DNA from: JACPDH01 sp041671505
GTDB lineage: Bacteria > Acidobacteriota > Thermoanaerobaculia > Gp7-AA8
NCBI GenBank assembly: GCA_041671505.1
Contig: JBAZBK010000025.1
Span: 1-64,000, forward strand
Length of the DNA stretch: 64,000 bases
Reading direction: 5' to 3'
Position 1 is the stretch's first letter. Every line of letters begins with the position of its first letter. A program made the position numbers and the translations under genes. Of the stretch, positions 46,611 to 55,799 are shown piece by piece. Under the pieces are notes generated by a model that saw only the letters and a program-made list of their open reading frames with translations, did no database searches and had not been told where the DNA came from.

Positions 46611-46675
46611 AATCGTTATTCTCGCAATCCGCCGTGTCACAATTTGCCCGTTCCCAACAATTGAAGGAGGATTCC

Positions 46676-46972
46676 ATGATCGTCGTCCGTAACGTGTTCC
46701 ATTGCCATCCGGGACAGGCGAAGCAACTCGTCGCGAAGCTCAAGGCCGCGAACGCGGTGATGCTGGGGGCGAAGACCGTCTCGGGCGCCCGCGTCCTGAG
46801 CGATTCGTGCGCGACCTTCTGGACCGTCGTCCTCGAGATCGAGGCGGCATCGCTCGAAGCATTCGAGCAGTCGTTCCAGAAGTACGGCAGCGATCCCGCG
46901 ATCCAGAGCGCCATGGAGGGCTACATGGCGCACGTCACCGGCGGGCATCGGGAGATCTGGAAGGTGGAGTAG
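46676..46972 (+). CDS. Small dimeric alpha/beta-barrel-like protein
   Basis: 98 residues from ATG 46676, preceded by GAAGGAGG. The pattern MIVVRNVFHCHPGQAKQLVAKL ... GARVLSDSCATFWTVVLEIEAASLEAFEQSF is like NIPSNAP/ABM dimeric alpha-beta barrel proteins, which bind small ligands or act as monooxygenase-type enzymes. Short but complete. Stop overlaps a GGAACGC heptad array. Confidence 0.78.
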   Translation: MIVVRNVFHCHPGQAKQLVAKLKAANAVMLGAKTVSGARVLSDSCATFWTVVLEIEAASLEAFEQSFQKYGSDPAIQSAMEGYMAHVTGGHREIWKVE

Positions 46973-47014
46973 GAACGCGGAACGTGAAACGCGGAACGCG
47001 GAAGTAGGAAGACC
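46972..47014. repeat. Heptad repeat array (GGAACGC)
   Basis: GGAACGC GGAACGT GAAACGC GGAACGC GGAAGTA GGAAGAC, following the stop of the small barrel gene. Confidence 0.75.
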
Positions 47015-47111
47015 GGTAAGGCCGGGCGCGGGCTCGGGCGCGTTCACGGTGGGGTCGGACTGACTGTAGCAGCGAGCCGTGCAGCCAGAGGCACTCGATC
47101 GCCGCGCCTCC

Positions 47112-47214
47112 TTTCTTCATTCCTCATTCTGCATTCGACATTCTTCATTTCGGTTTCCGTGCGATCACGAAAACCGAAATGTCGAATGAAGAATGAGGAA
47201 TGAAGAATTGAGAA
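47112..47214. repeat. Heptad-phased inverted repeat, ATTCTTC type
   Basis: Left arm TTCTTC ATTCCTC ATTCTGC ATTCGAC ATTCTTC ATTTCGG, right arm CGAAATG TCGAATG AAGAATG AGGAATG AAGAATT. Directly behind the formate dehydrogenase gene's 3' end. Confidence 0.8.
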
Positions 47215-47220
47215 ACTGGC

Positions 47221-49995
47221 CTACTCCCCCGCCTCCATCGGCGTGAGGTAGGCGCCCGGAAAGACGTGCTGGGAGTGCTCGGCAACGGGCTCGAGCTTCG
47301 CGGCGCAGACTTTGTACTCGCCGGTTCCGGTCACGGCATCGCCTGCGTCGGTCGTCAGCTCGTTCGTCCTGGCTGCGGGGAAGTGGAACGGCATCCATAT
47401 CGTGTTGCGCTTCACCTGCTTCGAATGCATCGCGCGGCAACGCACGCGACCGCGTCGCGTGACGACGTCAACGAGCTGGCCGTCGTCGATGCCCATGGAG
47501 CGCGCCGTCTTCGGGTGCACCTCGACGAACGCCTCCGGTTGTTTCTTCGAGAGTCCCGACGAGCGCCGGGTCTGCGTCGCCGCGTTGTAGTGGTAGAGCG
47601 TGCGCCCCGTCGAGAGGATCAACGGGTACTCGACGTCGGCCTCCTCGAACGGCGCGCGGTAGTCGACCGCCACGAAGAGCCCCTTGCCGCGCAGGACGCC
47701 TCCCTTGTGGAGGTACTGCGTGCTCGGCTCGTCGGGCCCGGTCACGGGCCACTGCAGACCTCCCTCGCGGTCGATCCGGTCGTGCGAGATGCCGGCGAAC
47801 TTCGGCGAGAGCGACGCCAGCTCGGCGTAGACCTCGCGCGGACTCGCATATTCGGGCTGCTTCATCCCGGCGCGGCGCATGACGTCGACGAGGATCTCCC
47901 AGTCGGCGCGCGCCTCGCCCGGCGGCTCGACCGCTTTGCGTACGCGCTGCACGCGCCGGTCGGAATTGGTGAAGACCCCGTCCTTCTCCGCGAAGCATGC
48001 CGCGGGGAGGATGACGTCGGCGAACCTGCAGCTCTCGTTGAAGAAGATGTCCTGGACGACGACGAACTCGAGCTCGTTCATCGCCGTCTCGACCTTGCAG
48101 ACGTTAGGCTCGGAGATGACGATGTCCTCGCCCATGAGGTACATGCCGCGGATCTCGCCGCGCTGCATCGCCTTCATCATCTCGTTGAGGTTGAGCCCCC
48201 TCGTTTCCGGCTGCTCGACCCCCCACGCCTCCGCGAACTTCGCCCTGACCTCGGGCTCGGCCGCGCGCTGGTAGCCGGGGTAGAAGACCGGCGTCGCTCC
48301 CGCGTCGTTCGCTCCCTGCACGTTGTTCTGCCCGCGCAGCGGATTCATGCCGGCGGAGGCGATCCCGAGGTGCCCGGTCATGAGGACAAGGTTCGAGAGG
48401 GCGTAGACGTTGTCGGTGCCGGTAGTGTGCTCGGTGATGCCTAACGTGTAGTAGATGCCTGCGTGCCTGGTCGTTGCGTACGCGCGCGCGACCTCGCGGA
48501 TCGTCTGCGCTGGGACGCCGGTGAACGTCTCGGCCTCCTCGGGCGTGTACCTGAGCACCGCCGCGCGGACCTTCTCGAAATCCTCGGTGTTCGTCTCGAT
48601 GTACTCGCGGTTCTCGAGCCCTTCGGAGACGATCACGTGCGCCATCGCGTTGAGGAGCCAGACGTCGGAGCCCGGCTTGAGCTGCATGTGCCAGTCGGCG
48701 ATCTCGGTCATCCAGATCTTCCGCGGGTCGGCGACCGCGAGGCGCGCCCCGCGCTGCACCGCGCGCTTCATCTCCATCGCGATGATCGGATGTGCCTCAG
48801 AGGTGTTCGAGCCGATGACGAAGAGGAAGTCGGCGTCCCGGATCTCCGGGATCGAGTTCGTCATCGCGCCTGCTCCGTACGTTGTCACCAGACCGGCGAC
48901 CGTCGGGGCGTGTCACGTTGCGGCGCACTGGTGGATGTTCTGTGTTCCGAACCCAGCGCGCGCGAGTTTCTGAAGGAGGTAGTTCTCTTCGCCGGTGCAT
49001 CGGCTCGAGCTGATGAAGGCGAGAGAATCGGAGCCGTGCTTCTCGCGGACTCCCTGGAGGCCGCGGACCGCGCGATCGAGCGCCTCGTCCCACGACGCCT
49101 CGCGAAGCGTGCCGTCGGCCTCGCGGACGAGCGGGACGGTGAGGCGGTCGGGATGATGGACGAAGTCGTTCGCGAAGCGACCCTTCACGCAGAGGTTGCC
49201 GTCGTTGACGGTCGTTCCGGGCGGAGGGCTCGTGACCTTCACGATCCGGTTCGCCTCGCGATCGACGTTGATGTCGATCTGGCAGCCGACGCCGCAGAAG
49301 TTGCAGGTCGATCGGACCTTCTCGAGCTCGCGTTCCGGCTTGCCGTAGAGGAGCGCCGGCTTCTCGGTCATCGCGCCGGTGGGGCAGACGGCGATGCAGC
49401 CGCCGCACATCTCGCAGGTCGTGTGATCGAGCGAAACCTGGTCGGCGGTGGCGATCGTCGTGCGGCCGCCGCGGTGGGCGAGCGTGATCGCGCTGACTCC
49501 TTCGACCTCGTCGCAGTAACGGACGCAGGCGGCGCAGAGGATGCAGCGGTCGGGGCGGAACGAGATGAACGGGTTCTCGTCGTGCTCGCGCGCGGAGCGA
49601 GGCGAATCGACGTGCGGCCATTCGCCTTCGGCGACGCCGTACTTCTCAGCGTACGTGTGAAGCTTCGAGATCGAGACGTCCTCCGCCTCCTCGCGGTCGG
49701 CGACCGTGTCGGCGAGGTGGAGCGAGATGATGAACTGGCGGTTGCGGTCGACGCGCGTCGTGTTCGTGCGGACGACCATGCCGGGCGAGGTGCGGCAGGC
49801 GCACGCGGGCTGCATGAGGCGCGAGCCTTCGACTTCGACGAGGCAGATGCGGCAGGCACCCGCCGGCTCGAGGCGGTCGTCGTGGCAGAGGGTCGGGATC
49901 TCGATGCCGAGACGGCGCGCCGCGTGAAGGACCGTTTCGCCTTCGCGGAACTCGGTCTCGTTGCCGTCGATCACCACGAACTTCGAGTCAGCCAT
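47221..49995 (-). CDS. fdhA: Formate dehydrogenase catalytic subunit, selenocysteine enzyme
   Basis: A 925-codon frame read through one TGA at 48913-48915. N-terminal 2Fe-2S ferredoxin part (CHDDRLEPAGACRIC), two 4Fe-4S clusters (CILCAACVRYC, CEMCGGCIAVC), a molybdopterin Fe4S4 domain (CNFCGVGC), then molybdopterin oxidoreductase. The TGA falls where the catalytic residue occurs: Cys-Ala-Ala-Thr-[TGA]-His-Ala-Pro-Thr-Val-Ala-Gly-Leu, with GAGAMTNSIPE following. So residue 361 should be selenocysteine. It oxidises formate to CO2 in the cytoplasm and passes electrons via the NuoE/F-like subunit (51328). Read as two genes, it would be split exactly at the active site. Confidence 0.93.
48884..48900 (-). 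promoter_or_regulatory. SECIS-like hairpin after the selenocysteine codon
   Basis: On the minus strand, GTCGCC / GGTGAC form a 6-bp stem around the loop GGTCT, starting 12 nt behind TGA with the loop 18 nt after it. The same loop sequence and spacing occur in E. coli fdhF as I recall it. Lower pairs ACG/CGT extend the stem past an AA bulge. Confidence 0.8.
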
Positions 49996-50142
49996 CGCCC
50001 TAATGCTACTTCATCGGAACCGCGCCTGCACCCGGCCAGTCGCTGTCGCCGATCCGCTCGAGATTCATCTCGAAGATGCGTCTGTTCGGTTGTGCGCCGA
50101 TGATGGCACAACGCGGGTACCGACGCGAGACGACGTTTTTGA

Positions 50143-50574
50143 CTACAGAGGGAACGGATCCTTTGCCCGGAGCATCCACGCCTGCGGCCGATGGGTGAAG
50201 CCGATCTTCGGGTAATAGTCGGCCGCGGCGGGCGCCGCGAGAAGGATGATCGACGAGTCGGGCCCCATAGCGGCGCGCGTCCGCGCGATGAGCTCGATGC
50301 CGATGCCCTGTCGTTGATACTCGGCGTGTACCGCGAGGTCGGCGAGGTAAGCGACGTAGGCGAAGTCGGTCAGCGAACGCGACACGCCGACGAGCCGCTC
50401 GCCGTCCCAGGCGGAGACGGTCAGGTTTCCGTGTTCGAGCATCGCGGCCATCGTCTCGCGGTTCCCGATCGGGCGACGTTCGCCTAACGTCGAAGCGCGG
50501 TAGAGCTCGATGAAGGCGTCGAGGTCGATGTCGTTGCCGATGCGGTAGGTGATGTTCGTTTCTGGTTCGGCCAT
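50143..50574 (-). CDS. GNAT-family N-acetyltransferase
   Basis: 143 residues from ATG 50574. The acetyl-CoA-binding motif QRQGIGIELIARTRAAMG (Q/RxxGxG/A form) is clear, preceded by ADLAVHAEYQ and followed by LLAAPAAADYYPKIGFTHRPQAW. Likely acetylates a small molecule or protein N-terminus. Lies in the middle of the formate-dehydrogenase gene region, same strand, but its function is not obviously linked. Eight bases separate it from the lipoprotein gene upstream. Confidence 0.87.
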   Translation of the reverse strand: MAEPETNITYRIGNDIDLDAFIELYRASTLGERRPIGNRETMAAMLEHGNLTVSAWDGERLVGVSRSLTDFAYVAYLADLAVHAEYQRQGIGIELIARTRAAMGPDSSIILLAAPAAADYYPKIGFTHRPQAWMLRAKDPFPL

Positions 50575-50582
50575 GGAGAACC

Positions 50583-51062
50583 TCAGAGGCAGCTGTCGCT
50601 GCCGACCTTCGCGGTGAGTGTGCCGGCACTCGACGCGCAATCGAGATCGAGCGAGATTCGGTACTCGTCGACGTCGTTGACCGTGAGGCCGGTGCGCTCG
50701 ATCTTGAATTGGAACGTGCGGCACTCGCGGCGATGGAAGACGACGCTTCGATCGTCGGGGTCCTTCAGGTCAAACGCGCGCACCGCGGGACCGTCGAGCG
50801 GGTCGATCACGAACCTAAGGCTCATTTCCGCCTTCGCATCGACGAAGTCGCCGCCGAGGAACTGACGCTCGTCGCCGGCGTAGCAGTTGGCGGGAGCGAA
50901 GGTGACGTGGCCCGCCTGCTGCGAGGCCAGTGTCACAGAACCGAGCGCGGGTCCGTCGCTCGCGTGGCCATCCTGGTAGAAGGCGAACTGCCCGGATGAA
51001 GTGCAGGCGGGGAGTGTAAGCAACGCGAAGGTCACGAGAAGGAGCAATGATCGTGTTCGCAT
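50583..51062 (-). CDS. Lipoprotein of unknown function
   Basis: 159 residues. Signal sequence with a perfect lipobox: LLLLVTFALLTLPACTSSG, so Cys20 should be lipidated. The mature part is mainly beta strands (SLRFVIDPLDGPAVRAFDLKD, FQFKIERTGLTVNDVDEYRISLDL) and has conserved cysteines at CYAGDE, CRTFQF, DCASSAG and a final C. No family recognised. Immediately upstream of the GNAT gene on the same strand. Confidence 0.75.
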   Translation of the reverse strand: MRTRSLLLLVTFALLTLPACTSSGQFAFYQDGHASDGPALGSVTLASQQAGHVTFAPANCYAGDERQFLGGDFVDAKAEMSLRFVIDPLDGPAVRAFDLKDPDDRSVVFHRRECRTFQFKIERTGLTVNDVDEYRISLDLDCASSAGTLTAKVGSDSCL

Positions 51063-51102
51063 TGAGAGATTGTGACACGGGGATCGCAGCGTGAACGCTT
51101 AT

Positions 51103-51238
51103 CGTCGCGAAGCGGCGGACGATCCAGCGCCGCTACGCGGCGCGAGCATGTGGGTATGCGCGTGCCCCCGGTGGCATCGTCCCGCTCGGCGGGACTCGCC
51201 ACCGGGGGCAAAGGTCTTTCGTCGCTACGCGACGATGA
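51103..51238. repeat. GC-rich palindromes of the CCCCCGGTGGC family
   Basis: GTCGCGAAGCGGCGGACG..., GCGCCGCTACGCGGCGC, GCCCCCGGTGGC with its complement GCCACCGGGGGC, and TCGTCGCTACGCGACGA. Homologous to the blocks at 43735 and 53150. No gene. Confidence 0.7.
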
Positions 51239-51289
51239 GGGCACCGCAGGAGTCTCGATGTGGAGGAGGGGAGGCTCCACTCCACGCGG

Positions 51290-51330
51290 CCTGCTTTGAC
51301 CTTTGACCTATGACCTTTGACCTGCTTCTA
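51290..51330. repeat. Heptad repeat array (TGACCTT)
   Basis: TGACCTT TGACCTA TGACCTT TGACCTG behind GCCTGCTT. Ends next to the stop of the NuoEF-like gene. Confidence 0.8.
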
Positions 51331-52845
51331 CTCGATCCCGAACTCCCTCGGAAACCACGTCATCGCGCTCTTGACGGGCAGCGACGCGGCGAGCCCCAGC
51401 CCGCAGATGCTCGCTTCCGACATTCCCCACGAGACCTCGGGGATGATCTCGAGCGCCTTCGGGTCGCGGCCGGACGAGAGGTAGCGGTCGAGCGCGCGGC
51501 GGATGATCTGCGTGCCGATGCGGCAGGGGGAGCACTGGCCGCACGACTCCTCCTCGAAGAAGACAGCCTGGGCGAGCGAGGCCTCGACCATGTCGACCGT
51601 GTCGTTGAGAACGACGACTCCGGCCGAGCCTAACATCGAGCCCTCGGTCGCGAGCGAGCGGAAGTCCATCGCGACGTCGAGCTTCGACGCCGGGAGGAAG
51701 CCGCTCGAGGCGCCGCCCGGAGAGAAGGCCTTGAGCGTGCCGACGGCGCCGCCGGCGAGATCGAGCAGATCGCGCATCGAAATGCCGAGCGGCGCCTCGT
51801 AGACACCGGGGCTAGCGACGTGCCCCGACATGCAGTAGAGCTTCGATCCGGGAGCGGTGCGCCCGAGCGTGCGGAACCAGGCGCCTCCCTGTTTGAGGAT
51901 CGCAGGGATGCAGGCGATCGTCTCGACGTTCTGGATCAGCGTCGGCTTGCCGCGGAAGCCCGACTCGACCGGGAAGGGCGGTTTCATGCGCGGCATCCCG
52001 CGCCGCCCTTCGAGCGCCTCGAGCAGCGCGGTCTCCTCGCCGCAGATGTAGGCGCCGTGGCCGTCGACGAAATGCCAGCGGATGCGGTCGTCGAGATCGC
52101 CGCGCGCCTTCGCCTCGGCGAGCGCTCCCTCGAGCGCTGCTCTCGCCGCCCCGAATTCGCCGCGTACGTAGACGTAGATCTCCTGCGCTTCGACCGTCAG
52201 CGCCGCGATCGCGAGCCCCTCGATGACGAGGTGAGGCCGCTGAAGCATGACCTCGCGGTCCTTGAACGTTCCCGGCTCCCCTTCGTCGGCGTTGAGCACG
52301 ACGTAGCGCTCCTTCACCGACTGGGCGATGACGCCCTTCCACTTCACCGCCGCGGGAAAGCCGGCGCCGCCGCGTCCCTGGATTCCTGAGCTGTCGAGCT
52401 CCGTGACGACCCACGCGGCGCCCTTGTCGCGCGCGAGACCGAGCGCGTCGTAGCTCTGCGTGTCGGCTGCCGCGAGGTCGATCGCGTGTTTGTCGCTCGA
52501 CGGCGAATAGGAGGGCGAGAGCGATTCGGGACGACCGCGCCGGTCCCAGGTCGCGGGCGCCGCATCGCAGCGGCCAACGCACGAGACGTAGCGCGCCTTT
52601 TCGCCGCGCGCCTTCAGCTCGCTCATCGTCGTCTCGCATCCGGCGATGCGGCACGAGAGGCCGTCACAGACGAAGACGTCGTGCTCGGTGTCGGCGAGCA
52701 GGTGGTAGAAGGTCGCTACTCCATAGATATCGGCTTCGGGGACCTTCGACTCGAGGTGAACTTTCCCGACGCTCCCCGGGCGCAGCCCGCCCGCATCGTG
52801 CAGCAGGTCGAGAATGCTCTCGCGTCGCGCGCCCTTTGGCTCCAT
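51328..52845 (-). CDS. Formate dehydrogenase NuoE-NuoF-like electron-transfer subunit
   Basis: 505 residues: a fusion of a NuoE-like 2Fe-2S half (CDGLSCRIAGC and CVGRCDAAP, so all four ligand cysteines) with a NuoF half. NuoF motifs: NADH/FMN site GRGGAGFPAAVKWKGV and NADEGEPGTFKDRE, the ESCGQCSPCRIGTQ 4Fe-4S ligand. It should pass electrons from the catalytic subunit to NAD+. It is encoded 1.3 kb upstream of that subunit, with a GNAT and a lipoprotein gene between them on the same strand. Confidence 0.9.
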   Translation of the reverse strand: MEPKGARRESILDLLHDAGGLRPGSVGKVHLESKVPEADIYGVATFYHLLADTEHDVFVCDGLSCRIAGCETTMSELKARGEKARYVSCVGRCDAAPATWDRRGRPESLSPSYSPSSDKHAIDLAAADTQSYDALGLARDKGAAWVVTELDSSGIQGRGGAGFPAAVKWKGVIAQSVKERYVVLNADEGEPGTFKDREVMLQRPHLVIEGLAIAALTVEAQEIYVYVRGEFGAARAALEGALAEAKARGDLDDRIRWHFVDGHGAYICGEETALLEALEGRRGMPRMKPPFPVESGFRGKPTLIQNVETIACIPAILKQGGAWFRTLGRTAPGSKLYCMSGHVASPGVYEAPLGISMRDLLDLAGGAVGTLKAFSPGGASSGFLPASKLDVAMDFRSLATEGSMLGSAGVVVLNDTVDMVEASLAQAVFFEEESCGQCSPCRIGTQIIRRALDRYLSSGRDPKALEIIPEVSWGMSEASICGLGLAASLPVKSAMTWFPREFGIE

Positions 52846-52869
52846 ATGCGCGAAATGCTAGCACGGGGG

Positions 52870-53056
52870 AAAGGCAGGCCAGAGGCCAAAGGCCAGAGCA
52901 GGCGATGAGGCGAGAGGCGAGAGGCGATGAGGAGGCCGAAGGCCAAAGGCCATAGGCCAGAGCAGGCGATGAGGCGAAAGGCGAGAGGCGATCAGCAGGC
53001 CAAAGGCCAAAGGCCGGAGCAGGCGAGAAGGCGAGAGGCGATGAGTAGGCCAGAGG
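52870..53056. repeat. Long heptad repeat array (GGCCAAA / GGCGAGA)
   Basis: About 25 units of GGCCAAA-type and GGCGAGA-type alternate in blocks divided by AGCAGGC. Largest array in the window, directly upstream of the NuoEF-like gene start. Confidence 0.85.
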
Positions 53057-53149
53057 GCAATGCGGTCATGTGTAGACCGAAAGCGAAGCTTTCGCGCCGA
53101 GGCGCGACTTCGGACGGACGTACTGAGGGAGAACGATAGCCAGAGAGCC

Positions 53150-53390
53150 GCCCTCGTCGCGTAGCGACGATCGATCTTAGCCCCCGGTGGCGAGTACCGC
53201 CTGGCGGGACGAAGTCACCGGGGGAGTGGGGCGACACGAATTTTCCGCGCCGCATAGCGGCGCCAGATCTGCCGCCCCTACGCGGCGGTTTTCATATTCC
53301 TCGCGCACCCCCGGTTCCCTCGCCCTCCCGCTTCGCGGGACGGGGCTCGGTCACCGGGGGCAAAGTTCTGTCGTCGCTACGCGACGATCG
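53150..53390. repeat. GC-rich palindromes of the CGATCTTAGCCCCCGGT family
   Basis: GTCGCGTAGCGAC, CGATCTTAGCCCCCGGTGGC..., CGCGCCGCATAGCGGCGC, CTACGCGGCGG and TCGTCGCTACGCGACGATC, matching 43735 and 51103. With heptad units at 53426-53449 (ATCCGAA) this fills the gap between two genes. No coding sequence seen. Confidence 0.75.
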
Positions 53391-53455
53391 GAGAGACGAT
53401 TGACGATGGTCTGCTCGAGCTTCAGCTCCGAAATCCGAAATCCGAAATCGTTCCC

Positions 53456-54334
53456 TCACTTCGCCTTCCCGTAGTACGAATCCCAGATCACGCTCCACGT
53501 CTTTCCGTCGTCGCCGAGCTGCTCGGCCAGCTGGCGCACGCGTCCGTCGCCGGTCTTCGACCAGATCCAGCGCGTCTCGGGCTTCACGCCCTGAAGAGTC
53601 GAGAGGACCATCTTCCCGTCAACGAGCTTTCCTTTCAGTGGTGGCCAGCCGGAGGGAACGCCGCCGTTGTCGATGAAGATCTGGTTCCAGCTGCCGTCGG
53701 TTGGCTCGAAGTAATTCATGCTCATGCCGGCGTGGCCGGCGCCGCTCTTCCAGTTTTCCATGAGCATGCAGCCGTCGAGGTGGAGCGTGACGTCGTTATG
53801 CCCGACGACGTGGCCCGCCGGGTCGCGCACTTCCCAGCTGCCGAGCCAGAAGTCGAACTGGCGGTACTCCGGTGTGCCGCACGGCAGGAGCTTCGCGACG
53901 ACTGCTTCGAACTTAGGGTGTTTTCTTAATGACGCAAGCTCGGGCGCGCTTACGACGCGGTCGTGCAATCCCTTGTTCGCGCCCATCGCGACGATCTGCT
54001 CGATCTCGGCGATCGCGGCGTCGGCGTCGCCCCTCACCGCGAGACTCATCGCGATCTCGAGGTGCGAGATGCGCGGCTGGAACGGGATGGCGAGCGCCTT
54101 CCTTGCCGCGGCGATCGATGCGTCGAAGTCACCGAGCGCGCGGGTGCAGCGCGCGAGCTCGAGCAGTGCGGGACCATTCGCCGGCTCATTCGCGACGATC
54201 TTCCCGAGCTCAGCGCGGGCCGCCTGATAGTTCTTCTCATTCATGAGCGTTCTCGCTTTGTCGATCGAGGTGGTTTGCGCGGAGGCGAGCCCCGCGAGAA
54301 GGATGGAAGAGACGAGCGCGACGAGTCTTCGCAT
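53456..54334 (-). CDS. Exported TPR plus calycin-like domain protein
   Basis: 292 residues. Signal peptide (RRLVALVSSILLAGLASA). TPRs at about 25-120 (ARTLMNEKNYQAARAELGKIV, GDFDASIAAARKALAI). From about 155 a beta-barrel-like domain starts FDFWLGSWEVRDPAGHVVGHN, with CMLMENWKSG and a final WDSYYG, similar to DUF1579. Probably a periplasmic binding protein. No clear enzymatic function is seen. Confidence 0.78.
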   Translation of the reverse strand: MRRLVALVSSILLAGLASAQTTSIDKARTLMNEKNYQAARAELGKIVANEPANGPALLELARCTRALGDFDASIAAARKALAIPFQPRISHLEIAMSLAVRGDADAAIAEIEQIVAMGANKGLHDRVVSAPELASLRKHPKFEAVVAKLLPCGTPEYRQFDFWLGSWEVRDPAGHVVGHNDVTLHLDGCMLMENWKSGAGHAGMSMNYFEPTDGSWNQIFIDNGGVPSGWPPLKGKLVDGKMVLSTLQGVKPETRWIWSKTGDGRVRQLAEQLGDDGKTWSVIWDSYYGKAK

Positions 54335-54464
54335 GACAGCCTCCGTAAGGTGATGCGGGGAGCATACGGGGCGGTCCCGTCAGCGCAATCGCGCGTCACC
54401 GCATCGTGACCGAACTGGGTCAGTGCGTTCATTCGCTGTCATGGGATTGCGCGATCCGCAGGCG

Positions 54465-54538
54465 AAAGGCGCGAGGCGACGACAGGCGCGAGGCGAAGAA
54501 CGAGTCCGAAATCCGAAATCCGAAATCCGAAATCCGAA
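54465..54538. repeat. Heptad repeat array (GGCGAAA / ATCCGAA)
   Basis: GGCGAAA and GGCGCGA units, then ATCCGAA four times up to the stop of the small gene at 54540. Confidence 0.78.
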
Positions 54539-54539
54539 C

Positions 54540-54785
54540 CTAACTCCCCTCGATCGCCGCCCGAATCCCCGCGATCTCCGCTTCCGCAATCCTGCGGTCG
54601 CGCGGCGAGAGATAGGCGAGAGGAGCCTCGCTCGCGTCGATCACCACGTCGAGCGCATTCGACACGACGCCCCACTGGTACTCGCGGCCGCGGATCTCTT
54701 CGCGCAGCCTGCGCACGTCGTCGAGCGTCGCGATCTCGCCGAGAACGACCTCTCCATGTTTCACGACGTGGGGCACGCGCGTCAC
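54540..54785 (-). CDS. Small protein coupled to asparaginase
   Basis: 81 residues. The GTG start lies inside the last codons of ansA and overlaps its stop (GTGA), so translation is coupled. The protein is acidic and helical (LGEIATLDDVRRLREEIRGREYQW, ending IAEAEIAGIRAAIEG). I do not recognise a family. The role is inferred only from its coupling with type I asparaginase. Confidence 0.65.
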   Translation of the reverse strand: MTRVPHVVKHGEVVLGEIATLDDVRRLREEIRGREYQWGVVSNALDVVIDASEAPLAYLSPRDRRIAEAEIAGIRAAIEGS

Positions 54786-55789
54786 CTCGTGAGCTCGCCG
54801 CGCAGGTCGAGCTGCATCTGCGTCTTCACCTCTTCGCACGACAGCCCGCGGCCGAAGAGGTAGACGAGCTTCGTGAGCGCGGCCTCGACGGTCATGTCGT
54901 AGCCGCTGATGACGCCGGCACGGGCGAGCACCGAGCCTGTCGCGTAGTCGCCGAGATCGACCGAGCCGCGGAGGCATTGGGTGCAGTCGACGATGACGAC
55001 GCCGCGGTCGACCGCCTCGCGGATCGCGGCGATGAAGCCGGCGTTGCGCTCCGGCGCGTTGCCGACGCCGTACGCCTCGAGGACGAGACCCTGGAGTGGC
55101 GGCTGCAGCACGTTTCGGGCGAGCTCGGCAGTGACTCCGGGAAAGAGGCGGAGCGCGCCGACGACCGGATGCCCGATCTCGTGCAGCCTGAGTCCTCCAG
55201 GCGATGCTTTCCGGACCAAAGGCCAGTCGATCTCGATGTCGACGCCGACCGACCCGAGGTGCGGGAAGTTAGGCGAGTCGAAGGCGTCGAAGCCGTCGGC
55301 GCTGATCTTCACCGACCTGCAGCCCCTCACGAGCCGCGGCCCGAAGCAGAGCGTGACCTCGGGGATCCGCTGCGTCGCGGCGATGAGAAGGCTCGTGACG
55401 AGGTTCGAGCGCCCGTCGTTGCGCACCTCGCAGAGCGGGATCTGCGAGCCGGTGAGGACGACCGGCTTGTCGAGCCCTTCGAGGAGAAATGCGAGCGCCG
55501 ATGCGGTGTAGGCCATCGTGTCGGTGCCGTGAATGACGACGAAGCCGTCGTAGGCGTCGTAGTGGTCGGCGATGTTGCGGGCGATGCGCGACCAGTCGGA
55601 GGGGATCATGTTCGACGAGTCGAGCAGCTCGTCGAACTCGTCGATGACATACTCCGGCATCGAGGGGTGGCGCAGCTCCGACATCGCCGACATCTGCTCG
55701 GCGAGAAACCCCGGCGCCGGCGCCCACCCTCGCGGCGTGAGCTTCATTCCGATCGTGCCGCCGGTGTACGCGATGTAGATTCTGGTCAT
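54782..55789 (-). CDS. ansA: Type I L-asparaginase
   Basis: 335 residues. Hydrolyses L-asparagine to aspartate and ammonia in the cytoplasm. The first threonine motif YTGGTIGM (Thr12 is the nucleophile candidate) and the second HGTDTMAYTASALAF (Thr89-Asp90) are intact, as is the GSQIPLCEVRNDGRSNL region. Typical type I length. No signal peptide. Upstream of the ATG lies a TTAGTTG heptad array instead of an obvious promoter. Confidence 0.95.
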   Translation of the reverse strand: MTRIYIAYTGGTIGMKLTPRGWAPAPGFLAEQMSAMSELRHPSMPEYVIDEFDELLDSSNMIPSDWSRIARNIADHYDAYDGFVVIHGTDTMAYTASALAFLLEGLDKPVVLTGSQIPLCEVRNDGRSNLVTSLLIAATQRIPEVTLCFGPRLVRGCRSVKISADGFDAFDSPNFPHLGSVGVDIEIDWPLVRKASPGGLRLHEIGHPVVGALRLFPGVTAELARNVLQPPLQGLVLEAYGVGNAPERNAGFIAAIREAVDRGVVIVDCTQCLRGSVDLGDYATGSVLARAGVISGYDMTVEAALTKLVYLFGRGLSCEEVKTQMQLDLRGELTR

Positions 55790-55799
55790 GTTGGGGGGT

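Noticed and set aside
48913..48915. Pseudogene or two-gene split of formate dehydrogenase
   Set aside because: The single stop is TGA, in frame, at the known selenocysteine site, followed by a SECIS-like hairpin, with both halves intact.
50006..50142. Short minus-strand peptide NRRIFEMNLERIGDSDWPG
   Set aside because: An open frame with plausible residues, but no start codon or ribosome site; too weak to call a gene.
52870..53056. CRISPR array
   Set aside because: The repeats are contiguous 7-bp units without spacers, and no cas gene is near.
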